Shown here: positions 1-8,398 of the stretch, piece after piece
Layout: the number at the start of each line of letters is the position of its first letter
Position numbering within the stretch: position 1 is the first letter of the stretch
DNA from: Idiomarina aminovorans
GTDB taxonomy: Bacteria > Pseudomonadota > Gammaproteobacteria > Enterobacterales > Alteromonadaceae
Direction of reading: 5' to 3'
DNA: 64,000 bases
Assembly: GCF_023155095.1 (NCBI RefSeq)
Contig: NZ_JAKNDA010000002.1
Coordinates: forward strand, 186,001 to 250,000
Made by a program: the position numbers and the translations under genes
The notes under the pieces: model-generated
What the model was told of the DNA's origin: nothing
The model's database searches: none
The model's input: only the letters and a program-made list of their open reading frames with translations

Positions 1-125
1 CACAGCAACAACAGCGTCCGGCACCGCAGCCTGCGCAGCCGCAAAATCAACCGTCACAGCAAAAACCGGCAGAGCCAGCGCCGTTTTCACCGGACAATGA
101 CTTTGATGACGATATTCCCTTTTAA
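1..125 (+). CDS. ssb: Single-stranded DNA-binding protein, C-terminal end (partial)
   Basis: Only the last 41 codons are present; the reading frame enters at base 3 and stops with TAA at 123-125. The translation is a glutamine/proline-rich linker ending in the acidic tip DFDDDIPF. That tip is the hallmark of bacterial SSB, where it recruits replication and repair partners (RecQ, PriA, exonuclease I, Pol III chi). The DNA-binding OB fold lies outside the window. The hairpin terminator just downstream closes the gene. The family call rests on the tail alone, but this tail is highly characteristic. Confidence 0.9.
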   Translation, partial: QQQQRPAPQPAQPQNQPSQQKPAEPAPFSPDNDFDDDIPF

Positions 126-151
126 GAGTTCTCGTTAGAAAACACGGTAAT

Positions 152-178
152 AAAAAGGCTCCTTTATGGAGCCTTTTT
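152..178. terminator. Bidirectional intrinsic terminator between ssb and add
   Basis: The stem GGCTCC/GGAGCC has a 5-base loop (TTTAT) and is flanked by five A on the left and five T on the right. It can therefore end transcription of ssb on the plus strand and of add on the minus strand, which converge here. Confidence 0.9.
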
Positions 179-189
179 ATTTGAGTCTT

Positions 190-1413
190 TTATTTCAATC
201 CAAACCGCTGAACCACTTTGTCAAAGTATTCCAGATTTTGTTTGGCGTAGTCACGCTTTTCGACATAACGGCCCGGGAAGAAGTTTTTCTTGAAGCCATA
301 GGCGACCATATCTTTCAGGCGTTTTAACGGAATATCAAAGTTATCAAGAGCTAACTGATATTCATTACTTACCGTAGTGCGCGAGACCAGGCGGTTATCG
401 GTGCAAATGATAGTTGCCAGGCGATGATCCAGCATATGCTGGAAGTTGTGGTTTTTAATGTCACCAATTTCCGGGTTGGTTTGCAGGTTACTGGTTAAGC
501 AAACTTCAACCGCTATCCGGCGGTCCGCAATATAAGAGGCCAGACTCTCGCCGTAAGCTTTTGGATCTTCAATGCTTGGGTCTTGTGTCATTTCAGGCGA
601 GAACAACGAATAGCCGTGGCCTAAGCGATCAGCGTGGCATTGGGTCAGAGCCTCAAAAATACTTTCGGCGCCATAAGCTTCGCCGGCGTGCACGGTTTTT
701 AGCAGGAAATTTTCGTGAGCGTACTCGTACACCTCCTTAAATTCACCGGCCGGGTAACCAATTTCCTGACCGGCGATATCCAGACCAACAATGGGCATAC
801 CCTCTTCGTCACGCATACGAACGCTGGCACGAACCAAGTCCATTGCGGCGGTTTTTATCACCTGCATAGGTTCAAAGTCACGCATTAACTGGAACATTTG
901 CGTGTAATAAGGCGAAAACCCTTTTTTACCAAACATGCGCATGGCGCAATTGATAATGCCGTATTCAAACGGTGGCTTATCACCATTTTTCACGTCGGTC
1001 TGGTTGTTGTACTCTTTTTTAGCGCGCAACAAACCATCGTTAACAACATGCATGATGGTATCAAAGGTCACGCCTTTACTCGGATCCATCAGCAGCTGAG
1101 GCGCAAAGCGCACTTCAATATAATTAACGCCTTCATTTTGGTTATCGACAGCTAACTCATAAGAAGCTTGTTCCAAATTTTCTAAATCGCGCAAGGCTGC
1201 GCAGGTGTACTGAAAACCGTTAAGGTATTCACCCAAATTGTTGTAATGAGATTTAAATACGAGCTCAAACAAACCTTCTTCGGTGTAACTCGGAAGCTCG
1301 ATATCAGCACGTTTGGCCATATCAATTAAGCTGCTGGCGCGGAGGCTGCCATCAAGGTGCAGGTGAAGGTCAGATTTAGGAATGGCTTTGATAAATTCGG
1401 GGGAATATTGCAT
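190..1413 (-). CDS. add: Adenosine deaminase (long-form)
   Basis: Predicted to hydrolyse adenosine or deoxyadenosine to inosine and ammonia in purine salvage. The metal-dependent amidohydrolase signatures are present: HLHLDG at residues 17-22, VHAGE with H242 and E245 (zinc ligand and catalytic acid), RLGHG, and CLTSN followed by TDN at 338-340. At 407 residues it is about 70 longer than the E. coli enzyme. The usual Asp-Asp pair reads Asp-Asn (D339-N340), so it belongs to a divergent subfamily. The ATG at 1413 is preceded on the minus strand by GGAGT, a good ribosome binding site. It is divergent from tdk and converges on ssb. Substrate specificity is inferred. Confidence 0.85.
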   Translation of the reverse strand: MQYSPEFIKAIPKSDLHLHLDGSLRASSLIDMAKRADIELPSYTEEGLFELVFKSHYNNLGEYLNGFQYTCAALRDLENLEQASYELAVDNQNEGVNYIEVRFAPQLLMDPSKGVTFDTIMHVVNDGLLRAKKEYNNQTDVKNGDKPPFEYGIINCAMRMFGKKGFSPYYTQMFQLMRDFEPMQVIKTAAMDLVRASVRMRDEEGMPIVGLDIAGQEIGYPAGEFKEVYEYAHENFLLKTVHAGEAYGAESIFEALTQCHADRLGHGYSLFSPEMTQDPSIEDPKAYGESLASYIADRRIAVEVCLTSNLQTNPEIGDIKNHNFQHMLDHRLATIICTDNRLVSRTTVSNEYQLALDNFDIPLKRLKDMVAYGFKKNFFPGRYVEKRDYAKQNLEYFDKVVQRFGLK

Positions 1414-1433
1414 GAGGAACTCCTGCCTTATGG

Positions 1434-1471
1434 TTGCTTTGTCTTATAATGCCATAAAATCGTGCTAATCT
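1434..1471. promoter_or_regulatory. Divergent add/tdk promoter region
   Basis: The 98-base gap between add (minus) and tdk (plus) must hold both promoters. On the plus strand, TTGTCT (1439-1444) lies 21 bases before an extended -10, TGCTAATCT (1463-1471). A TATAAT at 1445-1450 is also visible but has no good -35 partner. The assignment is tentative. Confidence 0.35.
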
Positions 1472-1511
1472 CTGCTCGAATCTAACCACATTAACTTAAA
1501 AAACAGAACAA

Positions 1512-2093
1512 ATGGCTTCTCTATATTTTACGTACTCTGCAATGAATGCGGGTAAAAGTACGTCACTGTTGCAAGTGGCTCATAATTACGAAGAGCGTGA
1601 CCAGCAGGTGTTACTGATGACTCCCGCACTGGATGATCGGGCCGGGAAGGGGCGTATCGCGTCACGCTTAGGTATTGGCCGCGATGCGATTTCGTTTACC
1701 CACAGAACTGATCTAGCGGCGGTTGTGCGTGCTCGCTATAGGCAACAACCAATAGATTGTGTGCTCATTGATGAAGCTCAGTTCTTGACCGAAGAACAAG
1801 TCTGGCAACTGTCGAGCCTGGCCGATACCGATAATATTCCGGTCATGTGCTACGGTATTCGTACTGACGCTTTTGGTAATGCGTTTCCCGGTAGTGCTGT
1901 TTTACTGGCGATTGCTGACAAATTGGCGGAAATGAAAACCATATGCCACTGCGGACGCAAAGCAACCATGTCTTTGCGGGTTGATGAGCAAGGCAATGCT
2001 ATTCGCATGGGTCAGCAAATATCGATAGGCGGTAATGAGCGTTATGTTTCCTGCTGCAGAAAGCATTGGAAAGAAGCCATGGGGCTGCGCTAA
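1512..2093 (+). CDS. tdk: Thymidine kinase
   Basis: Phosphorylates thymidine and deoxyuridine with ATP to give dTMP/dUMP in pyrimidine salvage; cytosolic. The protein is 193 residues, as expected for the type II (E. coli-like) enzyme. The P-loop SAMNAGKS is at residues 9-16 and the DEAQF metal/base site starts at D87. The C-terminal zinc lobe has CHC at 145-147 and CC at 182-183. The gene is divergent from add. The following pyrC has its own likely promoter, so tdk is probably monocistronic. Confidence 0.96.
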   Translation: MASLYFTYSAMNAGKSTSLLQVAHNYEERDQQVLLMTPALDDRAGKGRIASRLGIGRDAISFTHRTDLAAVVRARYRQQPIDCVLIDEAQFLTEEQVWQLSSLADTDNIPVMCYGIRTDAFGNAFPGSAVLLAIADKLAEMKTICHCGRKATMSLRVDEQGNAIRMGQQISIGGNERYVSCCRKHWKEAMGLR

Positions 2094-2140
2094 AACGATT
2101 AAATAGAGTACCGAATATGGGTTTTAGCGAAGGCACTTGA

Positions 2141-2149
2141 TGGTATACT
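2141..2149 (+). promoter_or_regulatory. Extended -10 promoter for pyrC
   Basis: TGGTATACT at 2141-2149 is an extended -10 element (TG, one base, TATACT), 31 bases before the pyrC ATG. No strong -35 is visible, which is normal for extended -10 promoters. Confidence 0.5.
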
Positions 2150-2179
2150 GAGTTTCTCATTTTTTAGCCTGAAGTGACT

Positions 2180-3214
2180 ATGCAAAGCTTAACAATTCCA
2201 AGACCTGATGACTGGCACCTGCATTTACGTGATGGTGCTATGTTGCAAACTACCGTACCTGCAACCGCAGCGGTGTTTCATCGTGCGGTGGTTATGCCAA
2301 ACCTGGTACCCCCGGTAACCACAGTCGAAGCCGCACTAACGTATCGCGCACAGATTATGGCAGAGGTTCCTGCGGGTGTACGTTTTAACCCGCTAATGGC
2401 TTTGTATCTCACGGCAGATACAACCTCTGAAGAAATTGCTCAAGCTGCTGCGAACCAGCACGTTATTGGTTTTAAGCTGTATCCTTCAGGAGCTACCACA
2501 AATTCTGCCGCTGGTGTGAAATCGGTAGAAGCTCTGGCTCCGGTACTGGGAGCTATGCAGGAGCATCAGGTTCCTTTACTGGTGCATGGTGAAGTGACCG
2601 ACAGCGATATTGATATTTTTGACCGCGAAAGAGTTTTCATTGAACGCCATTTAATTCCAATCACCGAGCGTTTTCCAAACTTAAAACTGGTGCTGGAACA
2701 TATAACGACTGCGGACGCTGTTGAGTTCGTTAAAAACGCCAACAGTAATGTCGCCGCAACCATGACACCTCAGCATTTGTTGATGAACCGCAATGACTTG
2801 CTGGTTGGTGGTATTCGTCCTCACAATTATTGTCTGCCAATTTTAAAACGCCAGTCACATCAGCAGGCTTTGCAGCAGGCTGCTCTGTCCGGTAACCCGA
2901 AGTTTTTTCTGGGAACCGATTCTGCGCCGCACGTACAAGCCAGCAAAGAAACCGCTTGTGGCTGTGCCGGATGTTATTCTGCACCCGCTGCCATCGAGCT
3001 TTATGCTGAATTTTTTAGTCAGCACAATGCGCTGGATAAATTAGCTGATTTTGCCAGTGGTTATGGTGCTGACTTTTATCAGTTGCCCCGCAATACTGAG
3101 ACCATTGAACTGGTTCAGCAGCCATGGACCGTTGCTGAAACGGTAGACACGGCAACAGGTCCTATGGTGCCATACTGGGCCGGGGCTGATTTGCAATGGA
3201 AACTGCGTGGCTAG
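2180..3214 (+). CDS. pyrC: Dihydroorotase
   Basis: Catalyses reversible cyclisation of N-carbamoyl-L-aspartate to L-dihydroorotate in de novo pyrimidine synthesis. The 344-residue product matches class II dihydroorotases. It shows HLHLRD with zinc ligands H13 and H15, the carboxylated-lysine motif FKLYPSG (K99), and GTDSAPH with D247. I chose the ATG at 2180, which gives an N-terminus like E. coli PyrC and has GAAG about 5 bases upstream. An in-frame GTG at 2174 would add two residues. The next genes belong to the pilus locus, so pyrC appears to be its own unit. Confidence 0.96.
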   Translation: MQSLTIPRPDDWHLHLRDGAMLQTTVPATAAVFHRAVVMPNLVPPVTTVEAALTYRAQIMAEVPAGVRFNPLMALYLTADTTSEEIAQAAANQHVIGFKLYPSGATTNSAAGVKSVEALAPVLGAMQEHQVPLLVHGEVTDSDIDIFDRERVFIERHLIPITERFPNLKLVLEHITTADAVEFVKNANSNVAATMTPQHLLMNRNDLLVGGIRPHNYCLPILKRQSHQQALQQAALSGNPKFFLGTDSAPHVQASKETACGCAGCYSAPAAIELYAEFFSQHNALDKLADFASGYGADFYQLPRNTETIELVQQPWTVAETVDTATGPMVPYWAGADLQWKLRG

Positions 3215-3293
3215 CCGTTAAAGTTGCGTCGCAAGAAATGAGTTATTACGAACGTCATAAAGAACTTCAGACAAGTGCTTTTTGTGGTGAGCT

Positions 3294-3322
3294 TTGCAAA
3301 GTTTCTGTTAACATGGTTTTAA
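3294..3322 (+). promoter_or_regulatory. Candidate promoter for the msh assembly operon
   Basis: TTGCAA (3294-3299), a 17-base gap and TTTTAA (3317-3322) lie 22 bases before the GTG of mshI, in the 130-base gap after pyrC. Spacing is good, but the -10 is weak and the assignment is tentative. Confidence 0.35.
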
Positions 3323-3344
3323 ACTAAGTAAAGGGTGTTGTTGA

Positions 3345-4256
3345 GTGCTGGGACTTTCAAAGCAAAAAGAAAATGATCACCGCATTTGCTTTCAAGTAAC
3401 GCAAAACAGCGTCCGTCTTCTTATTGTAAAAGGGTCAGGTAAAGCTCCTGAGCTGATTGTTAACGATCATGAACAAGTGCAGCAGGGCAGCTTAGCTAAA
3501 TACGCAGAAACTCTGTTGCAAAAATATTCTCGTTTGTCATTAAAACACGCAAACGTTACTTTGGTGCTGGGAACCGATTTATACGAGTCGGTTCAGGTTG
3601 ATCGGCCCGCTCTGGAGCCCGCCGAAATTTCAGGAAGCTTAAAATACACTTTAAGCGATTTAGTCTCTTTTTCGACGGAAGAAATTATTGCCGACTATTA
3701 TGAGTTTCCCGAGCAGCCATCCGGCCAGGATAAACTGATTGCCGTTGCGGCGAACAAAAACTTTTTAATGCCCTGGGTTGAGTTATTTAACGAGCATGAT
3801 TTGAGCTTAACGGATATCGCAATTACGGAATTGGCGCTACCCCGCTTAGCCGAAACTCAGAGTCACGCTGAACTCACTTTATATCAAAACCCCGCGGGCA
3901 ATTACATTGCCCAAATTAATACTCCAAAAGGGTTGATGTTTACTCGCCTGCTACGCGGTGTGACCGAGGTGTCTAAATACACAGAGAGTGAAATAGAAGC
4001 GGGTGCTTTAGAGCCTCTGGCAACCGAGTTACAGCGTTCGGCCGATTATTTCGAAAGTCATTTGCGGCAGGCTCCCATTAGCCGACTTATTCTCGCTGTA
4101 GAACATATAACGCCGGAAGCTCTTGCAAAGAGTCTGGCTGAGCTGTTGGCAGTAGAGTGCACTCGCTACCAGTATCCGCCATGGTCTGCTGACCTGCGCG
4201 AGGGCGACTACTCCGATCTTGCGGCTTTAGGTGCGTTAGTTGAGGGCGATTTATGA
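3345..4256 (+). CDS. mshI: MSHA biogenesis protein MshI (PilM-like)
   Basis: First gene of the MSHA type IV pilus assembly block. The 303-residue protein has no signal peptide or membrane segment. Its character is that of the PilM family, the actin-like cytoplasmic protein that binds the N-terminus of the PilN-like partner in the inner-membrane alignment complex. The start is GTG at 3345; no ATG gives a better N-terminus. It overlaps the next gene (PilN-like) by four bases, the usual PilM-PilN coupling. A csrD/mshH gene, which precedes mshI in Vibrio, is absent here; pyrC is upstream. Function is inferred from position and family resemblance. Confidence 0.85.
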   Translation: MLGLSKQKENDHRICFQVTQNSVRLLIVKGSGKAPELIVNDHEQVQQGSLAKYAETLLQKYSRLSLKHANVTLVLGTDLYESVQVDRPALEPAEISGSLKYTLSDLVSFSTEEIIADYYEFPEQPSGQDKLIAVAANKNFLMPWVELFNEHDLSLTDIAITELALPRLAETQSHAELTLYQNPAGNYIAQINTPKGLMFTRLLRGVTEVSKYTESEIEAGALEPLATELQRSADYFESHLRQAPISRLILAVEHITPEALAKSLAELLAVECTRYQYPPWSADLREGDYSDLAALGALVEGDL

Positions 4257-4861
4257 AGCAATGGGTAAATCTGTACCGCAACGAGCTGAAGCCTGTAAAG
4301 CAGAGCCTCACACTAACGAAGGTAAGCTCTGTTTTGGGTGTTTGGCTGGCGCTGTTGCTCGTTGTGGTGGGTGTTACTCAGTGGCAAAATGCAACGGTTG
4401 TTGAAGAGAATGAGCGTTTGTCGGCTACTTTGAATAAGATAAATAATAAACTGGAAGGTAGCCGCGAGAGAATTTCCCGGCGGGAGCCAAGCTCGCAATT
4501 GCAAGCAGAAAAACAGCAGTTGCTACAAGAGTTGCAGAACGCCAGAAGTTTCAGTCAGCAAATTGCACAGTTTCGACAAAACCGGTCTTCATCCGTTAGT
4601 GAGTTTTTGCAGGAACTTGCAGATATCACCCCGGAAGACATTTGGCTAAGCGATTTTTCTATGTCTGGCGAAAATATCCGTTTATACGGGCAAGCGCTAA
4701 ACAGTGAAGCCTTAGTGCTATGGATGGATAAGTTCGGGCAATCGAGCTTACTGGCTAATAAGCGTTTTGCGGTTGTTGAACTTAAGCGCAGTGAGCAGGG
4801 GTATCAGCAGTTTTTGCTGCAAAGCGTCAGAAGCACTGAGGGTGACTCAAACAATGAATAA
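4253..4861 (+). CDS. mshI2: MSHA alignment protein, PilN-like (second MshI)
   Basis: A 202-residue bitopic inner-membrane protein. It has a short cytoplasmic N-terminus containing VNLYRNEL, a membrane segment around residues 27-45 (VLGVWLALLLVVVGVTQW), then a long coiled coil and a small periplasmic domain. This is the PilN layout: the INL(L/Y)-type N-terminus binds PilM and the periplasmic domain pairs with PilO. It overlaps the gene before by 4 bases and mshJ by 8, implying translational coupling and fixed stoichiometry. In several genomes it is annotated only as a PilN domain protein, so the symbol is less certain than the family. Confidence 0.82.
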   Translation: MKQWVNLYRNELKPVKQSLTLTKVSSVLGVWLALLLVVVGVTQWQNATVVEENERLSATLNKINNKLEGSRERISRREPSSQLQAEKQQLLQELQNARSFSQQIAQFRQNRSSSVSEFLQELADITPEDIWLSDFSMSGENIRLYGQALNSEALVLWMDKFGQSSLLANKRFAVVELKRSEQGYQQFLLQSVRSTEGDSNNE

Positions 4862-5489
4862 CGGGTGGTTACGCGCACAAGAAACCTTTAACGCTATGCC
4901 TGGGCGACAGCGAGCTCTTTTGTCTTTGGCCAGTTTTTTAATGATTACCCTGCCGCTTATGAGTTACGTTATTTCCCCAACGCTGGAGCAGAGCAAAGCG
5001 CTCTCTGTGGAAAATACCCGTATTGCTTCTCAAATAGAGCAGTCTGAGCAATTAGAACAGGACGTGCAGGCGCAGTTAGCTAATGATATTGATGCTCCGC
5101 TCCGGGCGGAAATTAAGCAGTTGAAGCAGCGGTTAGCTCAGGCAAAAGGCGACTTTTCACAAAGTCAGGTTTTGTTGCCCGCACAACAACGAAAACAGTT
5201 TCTAAAGAGTGTGTTGCGTTTTGCCTCAGAACTGGGAATGGATAGCTTAGAAGCTAAAGAGCCGACCGTCGTTTTTGAAACCGGATCTATTAAGCTTTAT
5301 CAGCATGCTGTGCAGGCTGAATTTACCGGGCGCTTTTTTGCGATATCCGACTTTGTGGATACGCTGCAAAAAGAATATCCGAATGTACAGTGGGCGCGCT
5401 TTGATTATCAGGTAGGCGACTACCCGACAGCAACAGTCACCATAGTTTGGTATCTGCTAAGTACGGATAAGGAGTTTATCAGTGCTTAA
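4854..5489 (+). CDS. mshJ: MSHA biogenesis protein MshJ (PilO-like)
   Basis: A 211-residue inner-membrane protein with one N-terminal membrane segment at about residues 20-40 (LLSLASFLMITLPLMSYV), a coiled coil rich in Glu/Gln, and a periplasmic ferredoxin-like region. The layout is that of PilO, partner of PilN in the alignment complex linking platform to secretin. I chose the ATG at 4854 rather than upstream in-frame starts, because it gives a normal N-terminus and sits in the overlap with the preceding gene. It overlaps mshK by 8 bases. Confidence 0.85.
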   Translation: MNNGWLRAQETFNAMPGRQRALLSLASFLMITLPLMSYVISPTLEQSKALSVENTRIASQIEQSEQLEQDVQAQLANDIDAPLRAEIKQLKQRLAQAKGDFSQSQVLLPAQQRKQFLKSVLRFASELGMDSLEAKEPTVVFETGSIKLYQHAVQAEFTGRFFAISDFVDTLQKEYPNVQWARFDYQVGDYPTATVTIVWYLLSTDKEFISA

Positions 5490-5823
5490 AGGAATTGTGT
5501 TTTTACTGTTTATGGTCTCGGTTTCGTCTTTTTCGCAAGAGCGGGACCCGACTCAACCTCCGTTCACGGTCAGTCAGCCTTCCGTGGCAATGGATAGCTG
5601 GGGACAGAATATCAAACTGTCTCAGATTTATTATTCAGACCAGAGTCAGTCAGCGCGAATCAACGGCGAGTGGGTTAAGCCGGGCGACAATGTAGATGGT
5701 TTTCGGGTCAGCTCAGTTAACCCAAACAGCGTTACTTTAGAGAAGAACAACCAGAGAGTAGAGATAACTTTGTTTAAGCCGATAAAACAGAACGAAAAAG
5801 GCGACCCGGGGGCGGTACAATGA
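5482..5823 (+). CDS. mshK: MSHA biogenesis protein MshK (PilP-like)
   Basis: A 113-residue exported protein. The N-terminal hydrophobic signal (GIVFLLFMVSVSSF) is followed by RDPTQPP, a motif typical of PilP/GspC-type proteins, then a small beta domain (residues about 40-100) that would contact the secretin. The start is GTG at 5482, just after GGAG in the end of mshJ. It overlaps mshJ by 8 bases and mshL by 4. Proposed role: a periplasmic bridge between the PilN/PilO pair and the MshL pore. Confidence 0.82.
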   Translation: MLKGIVFLLFMVSVSSFSQERDPTQPPFTVSQPSVAMDSWGQNIKLSQIYYSDQSQSARINGEWVKPGDNVDGFRVSSVNPNSVTLEKNNQRVEITLFKPIKQNEKGDPGAVQ

Positions 5824-7484
5824 AAAAAGTTGCAGCAGGAGCATTATTGTTGGCACTGAGCGGCTGTGCTTATCAACCGAGCTATTCTCCAGATGAAGCC
5901 AATAAAGCGATGAAACCGGAAGCTTCTGAAAAGAAACAAACGAAACCTAAAAAAGAGCTGCCTGCAGAAGTCAGTAGCTTTTTAAATCAGACCGCTAATA
6001 AAGAACAAGAAGACGGCTTAGCCTTACTTGAGGAGCCCCGCTTTGTGCTGCAGGCTGATAACGTCGATGCCAAGGCCTTCTTTTATGGGTTGGCAGCCGA
6101 TTCTCCTTACAATATTTTGGTTCACCCCAATGTCAGCGGCGAAATCTCACTGAGCCTTAAAGATGTCACGCTGGATGAAACACTCAATGCAGTGCAGGAT
6201 ATGTACGGTTTTGAAGTACGTCGCTCAGGCCGCACCATTCAAGTTTTTCCTTCCGGTGTAAGAACTCAGACGTTCTCACTGGATTACCTGTCGCTTCGTC
6301 GTTTTGGCATTTCGCAGACTGAAATTTCCGGTGGTGGTGTGAGCGAGGAGCGTAATCAAGGCTCGCGGAATAATTCTGGAAGCAGCAACAGTAATACTCG
6401 TTCCGAAGGAACCCCTTTGCTTGGTAATAATGATGGAGAGTACCGTAGAGACAGTCAGCAGAACCAGTTGCAAGGCAACGGCTCAAGTATTAATACCCAG
6501 TCAGAAACCGACTTATGGGGCGGTCTGAAGGACGTTATTGAAGGTATTATTGGTGGTGGTAATGTGGTGTTATCACCACAGGCCGGTATTGTCAGCGTAA
6601 CGGCATCACCGGAAAAGTTAAGAGCCGTTGGTGATTTTATCGACAGACTGGAATCGCGTTTGCAACGTCAGGTGATTCTGGAAGCCCGGATTATTGAAGT
6701 GACCCTGAATGATGGCTACAAGCAAGGTATTCGATGGGAGAGCTTTGCATCAGGAAAAGTTGGATTTGATGCCACGGTTTCTCCTGGTAACTTGGCTTCG
6801 GCTGCCACTGGAGGTTTGTTTGGTCTGACATACAGAGACGAGTATAATGGCTTCGAGAGCGCTATAGAGATGCTGCAGACACAAGGCACAGTCCAGGTTC
6901 TTTCTAACCCCCGTGTCAGTGCATCAAATAATCAAAAAGCGGTCATAAAAATTGGTGAAGACGAATATTTTGTGACCGACGTTACCAATCGCACAACATC
7001 GGGAGTCGGAGATCTTACTTCATCGGATTCCGATATTGAGTTTACACCGTTCTTTTCCGGTATCTCGCTGGACGTAACGCCACAGATAAGTGACGACGGT
7101 GAGGTGATTCTGCATGTCCACCCCTCAGTGGTCGAAACCAGCGAGCAGGAAAAAGTGATTACTGTTTCAGGCAAAGAGTCCGTGCTACCGCTGGCACGCA
7201 GCAACATTCGTGAATCGGATACCATCGTCAAAGCCCGTAACGGTGAAATTGTGGTACTGGGTGGTTTAATGCAAACCACAAACACCGAAGAAGTTGGAAA
7301 GGTGCCACTATTAGGTGATATACCTCTGCTGGGTGAGCTTTTCACTAACCGTCGTAACCGTCAGGAAAAGAAAGAGTTAGTCATATTATTAAAGCCAACG
7401 GTGGTGGGGGTTGATACCTGGCGCGATGAACTCAAACGATCTCGCGAGCTTCTGCAAGAGTGGTTCCCGGATATTGAGCAATAG
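5820..7484 (+). CDS. mshL: MSHA secretin MshL (outer-membrane pore)
   Basis: A 554-residue lipoprotein secretin. The signal peptide ends in the lipobox LSGC (Cys at about residue 16). A charged, proline-rich linker follows, then a secretin/TonB N-terminal (STN) domain around residues 75-140. Next comes a Ser/Asn-rich loop (about 175-225) and the secretin core with VILEARIIEV and the C-terminal VPLLGDIPLLG signature near residues 495-510. It forms the outer-membrane ring through which the pilus passes. It overlaps mshK by 4 bases, and mshM begins 5 bases after it. Confidence 0.95.
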   Translation: MKKVAAGALLLALSGCAYQPSYSPDEANKAMKPEASEKKQTKPKKELPAEVSSFLNQTANKEQEDGLALLEEPRFVLQADNVDAKAFFYGLAADSPYNILVHPNVSGEISLSLKDVTLDETLNAVQDMYGFEVRRSGRTIQVFPSGVRTQTFSLDYLSLRRFGISQTEISGGGVSEERNQGSRNNSGSSNSNTRSEGTPLLGNNDGEYRRDSQQNQLQGNGSSINTQSETDLWGGLKDVIEGIIGGGNVVLSPQAGIVSVTASPEKLRAVGDFIDRLESRLQRQVILEARIIEVTLNDGYKQGIRWESFASGKVGFDATVSPGNLASAATGGLFGLTYRDEYNGFESAIEMLQTQGTVQVLSNPRVSASNNQKAVIKIGEDEYFVTDVTNRTTSGVGDLTSSDSDIEFTPFFSGISLDVTPQISDDGEVILHVHPSVVETSEQEKVITVSGKESVLPLARSNIRESDTIVKARNGEIVVLGGLMQTTNTEEVGKVPLLGDIPLLGELFTNRRNRQEKKELVILLKPTVVGVDTWRDELKRSRELLQEWFPDIEQ

Positions 7485-7489
7485 GCAGT

Positions 7490-8398
7490 ATGTATTTATA
7501 CCATTACGGCTTACGCGAACTGCCTTTTACCATAACGCCAAACACGCAGTTCTACTACGACTTGAATAGCCATCACGAAGCTTTCGAGGTGGTTTTAACG
7601 GCGTTAAAAACGGGTGAAGGTTTTATTAAAATTACCGGAGAAGTGGGTACCGGCAAAACCTTGTTATGTCGTCGATTATTGAACGACGTACCTGACTTTT
7701 TTAAAACCGCTTATATTCCCGACTCATACTTGGATCCGACAGAGCTCAGGCTGGCTATTGCGCAAGAGCTTTTGGTTGAGACTGAGCAACTGACTAACCA
7801 GCAGCAGTTGGCGCGGGCATTGCAGCAACGTTTATTGGATATCAATAAAAGCGGACAGGCAGTGGTGATATTCATTGATGAAGCACAAGCATTACCGGAA
7901 GAGAGTCTTGAAGCGCTGCGCTTGTTGTCTAATTTAGAGACAGAGCGGCGTAAATTAGTCCATATTGTTTTGCTGGGTCAGCCAGAGTTAGATGAACGTC
8001 TGGCGCAAAAAGCCTTCAGGCAGCTACGACAACGAATTAGCTTTTCACATAAATTAACCGCAATGAATGTCGATGAAACCGCTGCATATATTGCGCACCG
8101 AATGGACGTAGCCAACTACAAAGGTTCGCCTATATTTGACTGGAAGCTGGTAAAGCGACTGCACCAAAGCAGCCGCGGTGTTCCGCGTTTGGTGAACATG
8201 TTGTGCCATAAAATGCTGTTGTTAGCTTATGGCGAAGGTCGCCGTCAGTTATCGTTACAAGACTTGAAACTAGCGGTTAATGATACTGAAGATGCCGAAT
8301 TGCCCCGGTCACTGAACTTACCGATTGCTTTATCGGTTTGTGTGTTTTTTCTTGCAGCGGCCGCGGTCAGCTATTGGCAAATGGGTGGTTTGCAATGA
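7490..8398 (+). CDS. mshM: MSHA biogenesis ATPase MshM (ExeA-like)
   Basis: An AAA ATPase of the ExeA/GspA type, 302 residues, starting with the family-typical MYLYHYGLRELPF. Walker A is GEVGTGKT at 50-57 and Walker B is IFIDEAQ with D130. A single membrane segment lies near the C-terminus (residues about 280-296, ALSVCVFFLAAAAVSYW), so it is anchored in the inner membrane with the ATPase domain inside. ExeA relatives help assemble or position secretins across peptidoglycan, and MshM probably does this for MshL. The stop overlaps the mshN start (ATGA). Confidence 0.92.
   Translation: MYLYHYGLRELPFTITPNTQFYYDLNSHHEAFEVVLTALKTGEGFIKITGEVGTGKTLLCRRLLNDVPDFFKTAYIPDSYLDPTELRLAIAQELLVETEQLTNQQQLARALQQRLLDINKSGQAVVIFIDEAQALPEESLEALRLLSNLETERRKLVHIVLLGQPELDERLAQKAFRQLRQRISFSHKLTAMNVDETAAYIAHRMDVANYKGSPIFDWKLVKRLHQSSRGVPRLVNMLCHKMLLLAYGEGRRQLSLQDLKLAVNDTEDAELPRSLNLPIALSVCVFFLAAAAVSYWQMGGLQ

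Noticed and set aside
898-1155. Open frame of 85 codons on the plus strand inside add
   Set aside because: Antisense to a well-conserved enzyme; its hydrophobic look comes from the codon pattern of the real gene, and no ribosome site or family resemblance is seen.
7190-7210. TGGCACG resembling a sigma-54 -24 box inside mshL
   Set aside because: The -12 GC element is absent at the required spacing, and the site is inside a coding region.
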